Positions 23,458 through 30,919 of a stretch of DNA of 53,328 bases are shown piece after piece; positions within the stretch are counted from its first letter, which is position 1; each line of letters opens with the position of its first letter. Under the pieces are notes generated by a model. That model worked only from the letters and a program-made list of their open reading frames with translations. It ran no database searches and was not told the origin of the DNA. The translations under genes and the position numbers were made by a program. Source of the DNA: a virus. The stretch spans positions 1 to 53,328 of the IMG/VR virus record IMGVR_UViG_3300047480_000319; one strand, given 5' to 3'.

Positions 23458-23694
23458 TTATTTTTTCTTTTTAGCAGGTGCCTTTGGCTTCGGAGCAGGT
23501 GTGGGAACCTTTGTGCCTTCGAACTTCTTATGCATCTTAACGTTCTTACATTGCTTTTGAACTTTACCTTTAATTTTAAATTCGTTACAGATCTTCTTAA
23601 CTTCAGGCTTTGCAGGTGCCGCTTCGTGAGAGTTAGCAAATGCAAGCGATGATGCTAAGAGACTTGATAAAAGAATTGACAGTAACTTTTTCAT
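23458..23694 (-). CDS. Small secreted cationic protein
   Basis: A 78-residue protein with a textbook signal peptide: MKK, a leucine/serine-rich core and ASSLAFANS, giving a likely signal peptidase I cut after AFA (about residue 20). The mature part is about 58 residues, has two cysteines (C36, C49) and ends in a Pro/Lys/Ala tail (PAPKPKAPAKKKK). It should be periplasmic or bound to the envelope. AGGAGA precedes the ATG. It sits beside the holin, so it may act in lysis or in altering the infected cell envelope. No family is recognised. Confidence 0.75.
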   Translation of the reverse strand: MKKLLSILLSSLLASSLAFANSHEAAPAKPEVKKICNEFKIKGKVQKQCKNVKMHKKFEGTKVPTPAPKPKAPAKKKK

Positions 23695-23702
23695 AATATC
23701 TC

Positions 23703-24119
23703 CTATAGTGGTTCGTCAATTTGTGGCGCCGGAGCCGAAGGTGCAAATGACTTTCTAACCGGAGCAGGTGCTGCTACAGGCATTGGTGCTGCTACAGGTG
23801 CAGGTGCAGGTGCTGAGATTGCAACAGGTTGTGGTCCCGGACGCGGTTGTTGTGGCGGTAACGGAGCATCCGCACCACTAATTTTTTCTTTAGTATTACC
23901 GTATGCACTGATACCTAAAATAGCACCCATTGCAATATGATAAAGACCACCACCTTGTAATGTGATTGCATGCCACATATCTAAGTGTTGACCTGGGTTA
24001 TAAAACTGTAATACATTATATAAAATTGGGCCAACGATAAAATCAAACACACATGTTGCCATGTATGTCCACCCCATCATTGGTCTCCATAGTCTTGTTA
24101 GTACACTATTATCTTCCAT
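23703..24119 (-). CDS. Holin-like membrane protein with Pro/Ala-rich tail
   Basis: A 138-residue inner-membrane protein. WRPMMGWTYMATCVFDFIVG begins the first membrane segment (about 16-38) and LTLQGGGLYHIAMGAILGIS the second (about 53-72). This arrangement resembles the holin family related to GTA_holin_3TM. The last 60 residues are a disordered Pro/Ala repeat (APAPAPVAAPMPVAAPAP). It would open the inner membrane for the GH19 endolysin encoded 1.3 kb away. AAAGGAG precedes the ATG. The holin call rests on pattern and context. Confidence 0.75.
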   Translation of the reverse strand: MEDNSVLTRLWRPMMGWTYMATCVFDFIVGPILYNVLQFYNPGQHLDMWHAITLQGGGLYHIAMGAILGISAYGNTKEKISGADAPLPPQQPRPGPQPVAISAPAPAPVAAPMPVAAPAPVRKSFAPSAPAPQIDEPL

Positions 24120-24137
24120 TTTCGCTCCTTTTTAAAA

Positions 24138-24407
24138 TTAAATTGCTTTTGCGGCTGTTGCTGCAATAGTAATCGCTGTGTCGATAATTAACTTTAATTG
24201 TCGTTGTTCATTAAGAGCAGCAGCATCATTAACAATAGATGTTTCGCTCGCAATGTCTTCTAACAATTCTTTATATTCCGATGCACTTAAATCACCCGAG
24301 TTATATTGTTCGGTAATTTCTTTTAACTGGCTAGCAATTTCTGCTAACCTTGCATTTTGTACATCATTATATCCGTTTAAACTATTTAAAATGCTATCTG
24401 CGCTCAT
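24138..24407 (-). CDS. Small helical protein in lysis cassette
   Basis: An 89-residue protein, mostly amphipathic helix (ARLAEIASQLKEITEQYNSG), with an Ala/Ile/Thr-rich hydrophobic end (LIIDTAITIAATAAKAI) that could insert in a membrane. It lies between the holin-like gene and a lipoprotein and overlaps the latter by 4 nt. It could be a lysis regulator or second small membrane protein; nothing in the sequence decides. Confidence 0.6.
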   Translation of the reverse strand: MSADSILNSLNGYNDVQNARLAEIASQLKEITEQYNSGDLSASEYKELLEDIASETSIVNDAAALNEQRQLKLIIDTAITIAATAAKAI

Positions 24408-24808
24408 CGTGGTTTACTCCCTAATACTTCTTGAATTGTTTCGGCTGACTTTTCAATAATGTTAAGTTTCATCTTACAATACGCTTTACCTATCTTTTCT
24501 GGACTTTGATAACGTGTTTGTAATTTGTAAACTTCGTCGTATAATGATTCTGCCAACGGAATCGTTTTTTCATTATGCGGAATGAACTGGGCATAATTTT
24601 TAAGTTTAGTTGCTGTTAAGTACATGCTATTAACAATGATATTCATCTGATCTCGATTTTCACACTGATTAACACTTACTTGAGCTGTACTTCTAACATC
24701 GTCAACAAGTAAATATTCATTAGGATCAAATCCTGCCATAAAATATGCATCGACCATAGCACAACCACTTAACAAAAGCAACAAGGCACCTACAATTAAG
24801 TTTTTCAT
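24404..24808 (-). CDS. Lipoprotein
   Basis: A 134-residue predicted lipoprotein. The signal MKNLIVGALLLLLSGC carries a lipobox LSGC with the lipidated cysteine at 16. The mature part is helical with three further cysteines (at about 49, 112) and no large domain I recognise. It overlaps its neighbours by 4 nt within the spanin/holin group. It is longer than a typical o-spanin, so an additional envelope role (for example superinfection exclusion or a second spanin-like factor) is possible. Confidence 0.75.
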   Translation of the reverse strand: MKNLIVGALLLLLSGCAMVDAYFMAGFDPNEYLLVDDVRSTAQVSVNQCENRDQMNIIVNSMYLTATKLKNYAQFIPHNEKTIPLAESLYDEVYKLQTRYQSPEKIGKAYCKMKLNIIEKSAETIQEVLGSKPR

Positions 24809-25104
24809 TTGACTTCCTCGTAAATTTCTCTTTGCTCACGATACCACTCTTGCCAACCGAGATACTTTTCACGTAACTCGTGATACTTTCCGTAGTTTTC
24901 GTTTGCGTTTTGTATTAGATCGCTAAGATCTGTATCAGTTGGCCCCAAGGGGCTTAACTTCGGTGGATCTCTCATTAAGCTCGGCGGTGCTTCCGGAAAT
25001 TTCATGGTCAATGGCACGGTTGTAGAGCACCCTTGCAATATCAGGAATAACACACTCGGCATTAATAGAGTCTTTATTTTCGTGAATGGCTTGTTTATTT
25101 TCAT
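24805..25104 (-). CDS. Outer-membrane spanin lipoprotein (Rz1-like)
   Basis: A 99-residue lipoprotein with lipobox LQGC (Cys at 26) followed by a Pro-rich mature start (FPEAPPSLMRDPPKLSPLG) and a helical end (ENYGKYHELREKYLGWQEWY). It starts inside the 166-residue i-spanin gene in another frame behind AAGGAG and extends 130 nt past its end, the overlapping Rz/Rz1 layout. Spanins fuse inner and outer membranes in the last step of Gram-negative lysis. Confidence 0.8.
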   Translation of the reverse strand: MKINKPFTKIKTLLMPSVLFLILQGCSTTVPLTMKFPEAPPSLMRDPPKLSPLGPTDTDLSDLIQNANENYGKYHELREKYLGWQEWYREQREIYEEVK

Positions 25105-25435
25105 TAACCCGCTCCTTAATGATTTTTACTTTTTCAACTATTTGTGTTTCAATTCTCACATTTGCCTCATGTGATTTTGCTTCAGCTTCTGCGATCTTTT
25201 GTTTCATTTCTTCAACTTTTGATCTCCATTCAGCTTCAACACCATAGCCGCCCTTAAAATACATTCCGCTTGCTAGTAAAATCGTCGCAATTAAATTAGC
25301 AAGATATTTGTACGGAAGCAATCCGGGGACAAAGTTTGTTAGTAACCCTAGTAGAAAAAGACCAGCTCCTCCTACTAGGATACCGTTTATAGCTAATAGC
25401 AAATAACTATCAGGTATAAAATTTAGATAAAACAT
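24935..25435 (-). CDS. Inner-membrane spanin (Rz-like)
   Basis: A 166-residue protein with two predicted membrane segments (about 11-32 and 44-60) and then a long coiled coil (about 66-125, EEMKQKIAEAEAKSHEANVR). The periplasmic coiled coil and the overlapping o-spanin frame identify it as the i-spanin. Most i-spanins have one membrane segment, so the N-terminal hairpin is unusual. It follows the endolysin by 2 nt. Confidence 0.78.
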   Translation of the reverse strand: MFYLNFIPDSYLLLAINGILVGGAGLFLLGLLTNFVPGLLPYKYLANLIATILLASGMYFKGGYGVEAEWRSKVEEMKQKIAEAEAKSHEANVRIETQIVEKVKIIKERVNENKQAIHENKDSINAECVIPDIARVLYNRAIDHEISGSTAELNERSTEVKPLGAN

Positions 25436-25437
25436 TT

Positions 25438-26070
25438 TTATCCTTGCAATACATGCATAGCATGTGCATAATGTTTCTTACGATCTTCAAGACCGATTGT
25501 ACCACCATTGATACGTTTAGTCATAGTAAGAATATCGTTACTATCGGCATATTGATTTAAGTTATTAGTTTCCCAGAACCAACATGCAGATTGAACAGCA
25601 CCTTCGAATGTACCTAAGTATTCAGAAACTTCTTCGGGCTCCATACCGATACTTTCAGCAAACCAGGTATAGTTTTCCTTACCAGTTAACTGAATAAGTC
25701 CGCGACCGCAATAACGGAAACCATCACCGGATGCTTCGTCACCGTTGCCCATACGTCCGCCGTAAACTTTATTTGCAATCTTTTCAGGGTGTCCAGCATA
25801 AGATTCTGCTAATGCATCAGTTGGAAAGTATTTAGGAAACACTTTTCTTAATGTTGCTGCACGATAGTTTAAATTTTCTTTTAATAATTTAAAATTGCCC
25901 GATTCGTGGGAGCATTGTGCAATAAATGCTGCTACTCGAGGTGCTGTGTTAATTCCGTATTCTGGTAAAATTTGAACTAATGCATTATACCAGTTTTCTA
26001 AATATGGATTTCCCGGAATAAGCTGTGCTAACTTATCCTGAGTAAATTCAAAATCAAATCCTTCAGTCAT
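25438..26070 (-). CDS. GH19-type endolysin
   Basis: A 210-residue muramidase/chitinase-fold endolysin. FIAQCSHESGNF (about 49-60) carries the first catalytic glutamate E56; GNGDEASGDGFRYCGRGLIQ (108-127) holds the second acidic site and the GH19 core, with LTGKENY after it. There is no signal peptide or membrane segment, so it needs a holin. The stop of the upstream 243-residue gene overlaps its start. With holin and spanins downstream it completes a lysis cassette. Confidence 0.9.
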   Translation of the reverse strand: MTEGFDFEFTQDKLAQLIPGNPYLENWYNALVQILPEYGINTAPRVAAFIAQCSHESGNFKLLKENLNYRAATLRKVFPKYFPTDALAESYAGHPEKIANKVYGGRMGNGDEASGDGFRYCGRGLIQLTGKENYTWFAESIGMEPEEVSEYLGTFEGAVQSACWFWETNNLNQYADSNDILTMTKRINGGTIGLEDRKKHYAHAMHVLQG

Positions 26071-26801
26071 TATTTTTTCTCCAATGCTACGGCCCAGCCG
26101 TTATTTTCAAATATAAATGTATTCTTAATTTTAGTAATGTTGTAATTTCCGATTGACTTAGTAAGATATAGTACTTCTGCAATATCTTTACTTTCTATCA
26201 TTATCGGACCTTTAATAGATTCGTATACTTTGTTCTTTGGACCACTACATACAATATTAAAAGTTTGCGGCTCCATACGAACACGTGTAAATCGAATAGA
26301 TTCACTTAACAGTTGAATATTATCAGTATAGCTATTAGAAAAGAAATTAGTAAAATTCTCCATATAGAATCTTTCAGTTGCATCGTCATACGAATCAACA
26401 TCTATAGGAATAATCTTTTCTAAATTTTCAATAGTTGCATCGTAACTAGTAAATCCTTTAAAGTATCTGAATCTAAAATTATCAATTCCGGTAATAACTT
26501 CTAAACCGTTTAGTACTTCTCTAATTTGATCCGGAGCATGTCTTGATCGTTCTAATTCAACGTATACTTTGTACACGCTATCATCAGTTTCTCCCGGACT
26601 TACATCTGCATCTAACACAAAGTTATAACCCATTTCGATAAAATGTTCCATATCTTTTGCAGGGTCTTCTTCTTTTACAGTAAAGCTAAGTGTGATAATG
26701 TCCTTGTCATCGCCGATCTTACTTTTATATGAATCAACTTCAAACACTTTATCAACAAAGTGACGTAAATCTTTAGCTTTTAAATTTTCTTTAATGATCA
26801 T
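26070..26801 (-). CDS. Conserved virion-type protein
   Basis: A 243-residue alpha/beta protein starting MIIKENLKAKDLRHFVDKVF. It contains PAKDMEHFIEMGYNFVLDAD and FRFRYFKGFTSYDATIENL. I recall close relatives as uncharacterised conserved proteins of marine T4-like phages. A perfect late box TATAAATA ends 7 nt before the ATG and there is no Shine-Dalgarno, so a late transcript would be nearly leaderless. Virion association is inferred from the late promoter. Confidence 0.68.
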   Translation of the reverse strand: MIIKENLKAKDLRHFVDKVFEVDSYKSKIGDDKDIITLSFTVKEEDPAKDMEHFIEMGYNFVLDADVSPGETDDSVYKVYVELERSRHAPDQIREVLNGLEVITGIDNFRFRYFKGFTSYDATIENLEKIIPIDVDSYDDATERFYMENFTNFFSNSYTDNIQLLSESIRFTRVRMEPQTFNIVCSGPKNKVYESIKGPIMIESKDIAEVLYLTKSIGNYNITKIKNTFIFENNGWAVALEKK

Positions 26802-26808
26802 ACTTTTT

Positions 26809-26816
26809 TATTTATA
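26809..26816 (-). promoter_or_regulatory. Late promoter box TATAAATA
   Basis: Minus-strand TATAAATA, identical to the T4 late consensus, directly before the 243-residue gene. The TAA inside is the stop codon of the upstream 199-residue gene. Confidence 0.7.
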
Positions 26817-27411
26817 CCGATGGTGCAATGCCGCCTGGTGCAGCCATTCCGCCCCCTGCCGGAGCCATTCCGCCTGGTGCAGCAGAAGGCATTCCTCCCG
26901 GAGCCATAGGTGCAGCTTGTTGAGGCATCGCTGCTTGTGGCAATGTTGCGGGTGCCGAATCTTCGAGATCTTCTCTCTGCTCGCTCTTTAGCTTGTTCAT
27001 ATATCCTCTAAAGATATCGAACGCTACTTTTTTAGGCATTTGAATCTCAACAATCCAAATTGGATGTCTATCAAGTTTTCCTTTCTTAGTTCCAGGTCGA
27101 TAGTCAGATGCACTTTCGATCTTTCTTGGTTCGACTAGATTTGATTTTTCGTATATAACCCGACAACCTAAATCAGTTAATCTTTTTGCAGCAGTAGGAT
27201 TAGGCATCTTATCTCTAGGCCACATAAATCCTGCGGTAATCCAATGTCTATCTACTTGAGGACCATATGCTAGTTCACCGTCATACCAGTTTTCGTATGC
27301 ATACATATCCAATACATCTAAAACTCTCTCAAAGTCCTTTAACACTGAAAGATTAGTATTGTTTTCGTAGATTCCTTCGATGTTTCTAATAACTTCTAAA
27401 ATATCATACAT
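26812..27411 (-). CDS. Conserved virion-type protein with Gly/Pro/Ala/Met tail
   Basis: A 199-residue protein. The globular part (about 1-145) has YENWYDGELAYGPQVDRHW, MWPRDKMPNPTAAKRL and PIWIVEIQMPKKVAFDIF. The tail is a low-complexity Gly-Met-Ala-Pro repeat (MAPGGMPSAAPGGMAPAGGG). The ATG at 27411 follows GGAATC; the TTG four codons upstream is not used. A CTAAATA box lies 25 nt upstream. I recall relatives in marine T4-like phages without a known role. Confidence 0.68.
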   Translation of the reverse strand: MYDILEVIRNIEGIYENNTNLSVLKDFERVLDVLDMYAYENWYDGELAYGPQVDRHWITAGFMWPRDKMPNPTAAKRLTDLGCRVIYEKSNLVEPRKIESASDYRPGTKKGKLDRHPIWIVEIQMPKKVAFDIFRGYMNKLKSEQREDLEDSAPATLPQAAMPQQAAPMAPGGMPSAAPGGMAPAGGGMAAPGGIAPSV

Positions 27412-27435
27412 AATTGATTCCAATTTACTTATACT

Positions 27436-27443
27436 TATTTAGC
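27436..27443 (-). promoter_or_regulatory. Possible late promoter GCTAAATA
   Basis: Minus-strand GCTAAATA followed by AGTATAAG, one mismatch from NATAAATA, 25 nt before the 199-residue gene. The same CTAAATA-x-GTATAAG string occurs at the end of dsbA (14099-14113). Confidence 0.45.
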
Positions 27444-27498
27444 TGGTTTAAAAACATAACATAGCAGTTTACTTTTTAAATTATCGCTTAAATACTTT

Positions 27499-27558
27499 GT
27501 AGGACCTCTGTAGTTATCGGGCGGTCACTACATGTCCTACTTTACTATTAGAGTAGGA
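27499..27558 (+). promoter_or_regulatory. phoH leader with mutually exclusive hairpins
   Basis: GTAGGAC (27499-27505) pairs with GTCCTAC (27534-27540), extended inside by TGTAGT (27509-27514) with ACTACA (27527-27532) around a GC-rich loop. The same downstream arm, TCCTACT (27535-27541), can instead pair with AGTAGGA (27552-27558), which covers the AGGAG ribosome site of phoH. The two folds exclude each other, the layout of a translational switch. No known riboswitch class is recognised. Confidence 0.6.
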
Positions 27559-27570
27559 GATATAAACTAC

Positions 27571-28290
27571 ATGAGTAAAAGAGTAAAAAAGCGTTTTACA
27601 TCAGAAGTTCAAGTAATTGATTTTAATCAGCCTTACATTCCTCAAAAGAAACACCGTGTTGTTCTTACACCACGCGGTTCTAATCAAAAAGCATATTTAA
27701 ATTTGTTAAAAGATGACACAAAGAATATTGTATTTGCGATCGGTCCTGCTGGTACAGGTAAAACACTTTTAGCCGTATTACACGGAATCAAATTGTTCCA
27801 AGAAGGGATTGTGGACAAGATTGTAGTTACAAGACCCGCCGTATCCGTAGATGAAGATTTAGGATTTTTGCCAGGTACCTTAAATGAAAAAATGGCACCG
27901 TGGACAAGACCTATATTTGATGTTTTTGCGGAGTATTACCACAAGAAAGAAATCGATAAGATGTTAGAAGAGGGAGTTATTGAAATAAGCCCGTTAGCAT
28001 ATATGAGAGGACGTACCTTTAAAAATGCATATATTGTTGCGGATGAGATGCAAAATGCAACAATTAATCAAATGAAAATGCTATTGACCCGATTAGGAGA
28101 AAATAGTAAGATGGTTGTTACAGGAGATTTAGCACAAGCAGATAGACTTAATGATAATGGTCTAATTAATTTCTGTGGCCTACTCGCAGAAAATCCTGCA
28201 CTAAAACATATTGATCTAGTGCAGTTTGATCATAAAGATATTGAACGACATGAAGCAGTTAAGGAGGTGCTTTCGATCTACGGAGACTAA
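27571..28290 (+). CDS. phoH: PhoH-like ATPase
   Basis: A 239-residue P-loop ATPase of the PhoH family, common in marine phages. Walker A is GPAGTGKT (58-65), TRPAVSVDEDLGFLPG is the family signature, and YIVADEMQNA is Walker B. I use the ATG at 27571 (MSKRVKKRF) because AGGAG lies upstream and the earlier ATG at 27532 sits inside a strong hairpin. It is the only plus-strand gene between 1 and 51363. Its cellular role is not established; RNA helicase-like or nuclease-coupled functions are proposed for the family. Confidence 0.93.
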   Translation: MSKRVKKRFTSEVQVIDFNQPYIPQKKHRVVLTPRGSNQKAYLNLLKDDTKNIVFAIGPAGTGKTLLAVLHGIKLFQEGIVDKIVVTRPAVSVDEDLGFLPGTLNEKMAPWTRPIFDVFAEYYHKKEIDKMLEEGVIEISPLAYMRGRTFKNAYIVADEMQNATINQMKMLLTRLGENSKMVVTGDLAQADRLNDNGLINFCGLLAENPALKHIDLVQFDHKDIERHEAVKEVLSIYGD

Positions 28291-28297
28291 TAGTACT

Positions 28298-28325
28298 AAC
28301 TTGAGGGGTTAATTCCCCTCAAGTT
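28298..28325. terminator. Bidirectional intrinsic terminator between phoH and cd
   Basis: AACTTGAGGGG and CCCCTCAAGTT form a perfect 11-bp stem around TTAATT. It stops plus-strand phoH transcripts and minus-strand cd transcripts. The cd stop codon lies in the loop. U-tracts are short on both sides. Confidence 0.75.
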
Positions 28326-28809
28326 TCTCTACAGTCACTCCTGATAGTCTTAGGAATTGTATTCCTGCTTCTGAACGATAAGAAGTGCGATAGAACACAC
28401 TAGTAATACCAGACTGGTATATAAGTTTGGCACAATCCAAGCAAGGACCATGAGTAATAAACATAGTAGCGTCAACACCAGATTCAGTACTTTTAGCTAA
28501 TTTAGCGATCGCATTGGTTTCAGCATGTAATACCTCTGGTTTTGATTTAAGATGATATCGACCTTTATCATCTTCTAACGGCCATCTAGTCATAATTTCA
28601 TCGATGTCCAGCCATCCTCCTGCATCAAAATCCATATATACTTTGTTTTCGCAGTTGTTATCCCATCCAGACGGCATTCCATTATATCCGATAGAAATGA
28701 TTCTATCGTCTTTTACAATGATAGCGCCGACATGCAATCGTTGAGCATAGCTTAGATCCGCAAATGTTTCTGCGGTTTTCATGTAAGCTTCTTTCAGTCG
28801 TTGTTTCAT
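28309..28809 (-). CDS. cd: dCMP deaminase
   Basis: A 166-residue deoxycytidylate deaminase that makes dUMP for dTMP synthesis. Zinc/catalytic motifs are HAETNAI (H95, E97) and HGPCLDCAKL (C123, C126). The N-terminal YMKTAETFADLSYAQR helix and GYNGMPSGWDN loop are typical of phage dCMP deaminases. The length matches the family. It overlaps gp44 by 4 nt, linking nucleotide supply to replication. Confidence 0.93.
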   Translation of the reverse strand: MKQRLKEAYMKTAETFADLSYAQRLHVGAIIVKDDRIISIGYNGMPSGWDNNCENKVYMDFDAGGWLDIDEIMTRWPLEDDKGRYHLKSKPEVLHAETNAIAKLAKSTESGVDATMFITHGPCLDCAKLIYQSGITSVFYRTSYRSEAGIQFLRLSGVTVEKLEGN

Positions 28810-29729
28810 AGTCTAGCCAGTCTAACTAAAGTTGCTGCAAGGTTAATTTCCGGGTCTGCAATAAAGTTATGATCAACTAACCCATCTTTTATAATCAAAA
28901 TCGCTTTATCTTGAGCTTCTTCGTTGCCAAATATTTCAAGATTATTGTACAGCCATACATAGATATCTTCCATTTCTTCCGGAAGTGCTTGACTACAAAT
29001 TAATTTCCTTGCTTCGGATATCTTACCTTTTTGAAACAAATCTACCATTTGAACTCTGTAATCTGCGCTATCGTCATTAGTAGCCGGTACAATTAGTTGT
29101 CCATTCCTACAATTTGATTCTAAATTATTGATACATTTTCTTAGATCCGGATATGTTCCTTTAACAAATGTGTCTAACGTTTCTAAGTCAAAGTTAATTC
29201 CTTCGTTAATAAGAATTGTTGCTGCTCGTTCGGTAAAATTATTTAAATCTGATTTTTCGAAATGAAAGGTTTGAAATCGACTATGCAACGGCGGAATAAT
29301 CTTATTGCCATAATTGCAAGTAAGAATAAATCGAACCGCACTTCCAAAATCTTCAATTAAATTTCTTAACGACGGTTGTACAGATTGCCCGTTCATGTAA
29401 TCTGCTTCGTCAATTAATACAACTTTAAAATCTCCGAATGGCATTGTAGAACAAAACGAAATTAGTTTATCAACCCATTCGATTTTCCTACATTCTTTAC
29501 TACCGTTAGCAAATAATACATCGGCACTTTGTACACCGAGTTCATTTAGTATAATTTTTGCTAAAGTAGTTTTACCAGTACCCGGACCTCCTCTAAATAA
29601 CAAATGAGGGATACTTTTGCTTTCAATCCATTCTTTTATTTGATACTTTAAGTGTTCATCCTGAAATACATAATCATCTATAGACGACGGACGATACTTA
29701 TCAACCCAAATTTGTTTCAAACCTGACAT
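28806..29729 (-). CDS. 44: Clamp loader large subunit, gp44-like
   Basis: A 307-residue AAA+ ATPase that loads the sliding clamp. IWVDKYRPSSIDDYVFQ opens the family N-terminus, Walker A is GGPGTGKT (47-54), Walker B VVLIDEAD (103-110), sensor 1 FILTCNY, and HSRFQ (149-153) replaces the usual SRC motif. The length matches T4 gp44 (319). The small subunit gp62 is not seen in this window. The gene follows the GroES-like gene by 9 nt. Confidence 0.93.
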   Translation of the reverse strand: MSGLKQIWVDKYRPSSIDDYVFQDEHLKYQIKEWIESKSIPHLLFRGGPGTGKTTLAKIILNELGVQSADVLFANGSKECRKIEWVDKLISFCSTMPFGDFKVVLIDEADYMNGQSVQPSLRNLIEDFGSAVRFILTCNYGNKIIPPLHSRFQTFHFEKSDLNNFTERAATILINEGINFDLETLDTFVKGTYPDLRKCINNLESNCRNGQLIVPATNDDSADYRVQMVDLFQKGKISEARKLICSQALPEEMEDIYVWLYNNLEIFGNEEAQDKAILIIKDGLVDHNFIADPEINLAATLVRLARL

Positions 29730-29738
29730 ATATTACCT

Positions 29739-30116
29739 TTAAAATTGAAAATCGGAAAGACCGGGTCTAGTTGGAGTTGCGTGTTGTCCAAATTCTAAAT
29801 CGGAAGGTCTCTCATCTGCAACAATAAGTATACCTTCTGGATCAATACGAAACAACTCTGTTTTATCCTCAGTATCGCCAATTTCTAGTTCAACACCTCT
29901 AGTCCATCTTCCATGTTCAACAAGTAACCAGTCTCCCACTTTTACATCCTTTTGATCCGGGCCCACAGCATATACTTTGCTCCATCTCGGCTTAACTCCT
30001 TCGCTTTTTCCATTATCGCTTCGAAGCACGATTCCACTAGAAGTTACTTGTTCACCAAAATTCATATCAGTAACTAAAATATGGTCTAAAATAGGATTAA
30101 TCTTATTAATTTTCAT
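29739..30116 (-). CDS. GroES-like co-chaperonin (gp31-type)
   Basis: A 125-residue protein with the Cpn10 pattern: ILDHILVTDMNFGEQ, the mobile-loop region QVTSSGIVLRSDNG, then WSKVYAVGPDQKDVKVGDWL and VEHGRWTRG. GIVL (28-31) matches the GroEL-contacting tripeptide of GroES mobile loops. T4 gp31 substitutes for GroES in folding the major capsid protein; the same job is likely here. A C-terminal extension (about 100-125) is phage-type. It overlaps the preceding gene by 4 nt. Confidence 0.82.
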   Translation of the reverse strand: MKINKINPILDHILVTDMNFGEQVTSSGIVLRSDNGKSEGVKPRWSKVYAVGPDQKDVKVGDWLLVEHGRWTRGVELEIGDTEDKTELFRIDPEGILIVADERPSDLEFGQHATPTRPGLSDFQF

Positions 30117-30394
30117 TCATCACCTTCTGGGTCCATGTCTTCGATGTCTTTTATAATAGATTCATCGACGGGCTTTGATACAGGTGCAGATTCATTTGGT
30201 CGTCTAGTTGCTGCGGCTCTTAGTACTTCTTCACGTTTTCGGATAATCTTACCACCTGGACCTAATTCATCGCCTCGTGCATTAACTTTTGCATTTCCGA
30301 TAGCAACAGTCATTTCATTTTGCATTGAAAGTTTATGCATATCAACTTCTTTTCCTAGCATCGACTTGTGTATTGTTCTTTGTTTCTCTTTCAT
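30113..30394 (-). CDS. Small conserved hypothetical protein
   Basis: A 93-residue protein with a conserved-looking core VAIGNAKVNARGDELGPGGK followed by IIRKREEVL and an acidic tail. I recall this core in many T4-like marine phages but no function is known to me. AAAGGAG precedes its ATG. It overlaps the GroES-like gene by 4 nt and may be its partner. Confidence 0.75.
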   Translation of the reverse strand: MKEKQRTIHKSMLGKEVDMHKLSMQNEMTVAIGNAKVNARGDELGPGGKIIRKREEVLRAAATRRPNESAPVSKPVDESIIKDIEDMDPEGDE

Positions 30395-30421
30395 TTTAAT
30401 CTCCTTTAAGAGTTATTCTAC

Positions 30422-30913
30422 TTATCTTAAGAATTCTCTCCAATCTAAATTATATTTGATGCTGTCAATGTGATGCACTCCTAATAAGTATAACACATAA
30501 CTAGCAACACTTGAGCCTCGACCTACTCCGGATACAATGTTATTTTGATCACAGACGTCAACAAAATATTTTAACCATCTTAATAAATCCAACATTTTTC
30601 TATTTTTATATTCATCCATTTCTTCATATACTCGAGTATCGGATGATAGGGAATATACATATTGTTCAATGTCTAAATTTTTATATTCGTCGGGTATAAA
30701 CCAGACACTTTGCGATAATGCATCAAACTCCTCTATTGAGACAATATTCGGAATCGGATCGCAGAGTTTGATGTCTGCAACATTTTCTAAAGATAGCAGA
30801 TCGTCGTCTTTATCGACAGTGATCGATGACAAGGTGTTTAATTTACCGTAATATAGTAAATTAAACACATCTTGTGAATTGTATATTGGGAGTCCGTACT
30901 GATCTAGGCGCAT
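30422..30913 (-). CDS. DnaE-like fragment (DNA polymerase III alpha palm motif)
   Basis: A 163-residue protein whose C-terminal third matches the start of the bacterial PolIII alpha catalytic region: NNIVSGVGRGSSVASYVLYL then LGVHHIDSIKYNL and WREFLR, ending where the full enzyme would continue. The catalytic aspartates of the palm are not present, so it cannot polymerise by itself. The N-terminal two thirds are unassigned. It is a free-standing gene with its own promoter and a possibly leaderless start, so it is probably functional rather than decayed; it might bind primer termini or interfere with the host replicase. Confidence 0.78.
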   Translation of the reverse strand: MRLDQYGLPIYNSQDVFNLLYYGKLNTLSSITVDKDDDLLSLENVADIKLCDPIPNIVSIEEFDALSQSVWFIPDEYKNLDIEQYVYSLSSDTRVYEEMDEYKNRKMLDLLRWLKYFVDVCDQNNIVSGVGRGSSVASYVLYLLGVHHIDSIKYNLDWREFLR

Positions 30914-30919
30914 GCCTAT

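Noticed and set aside
23445-23645. 66-codon minus-strand ORF overlapping the secreted protein gene
   Set aside because: Out-of-frame shadow of the signal-peptide gene, with no ribosome site and Arg/Leu/Ser-rich composition.
27532-27570. Upstream phoH start at 27532
   Set aside because: The ATG lies in a strong hairpin with only GGGCGG upstream; the ATG at 27571 gives the expected basic N-terminus and has AGGAG. A 13-codon in-frame extension cannot be fully excluded.
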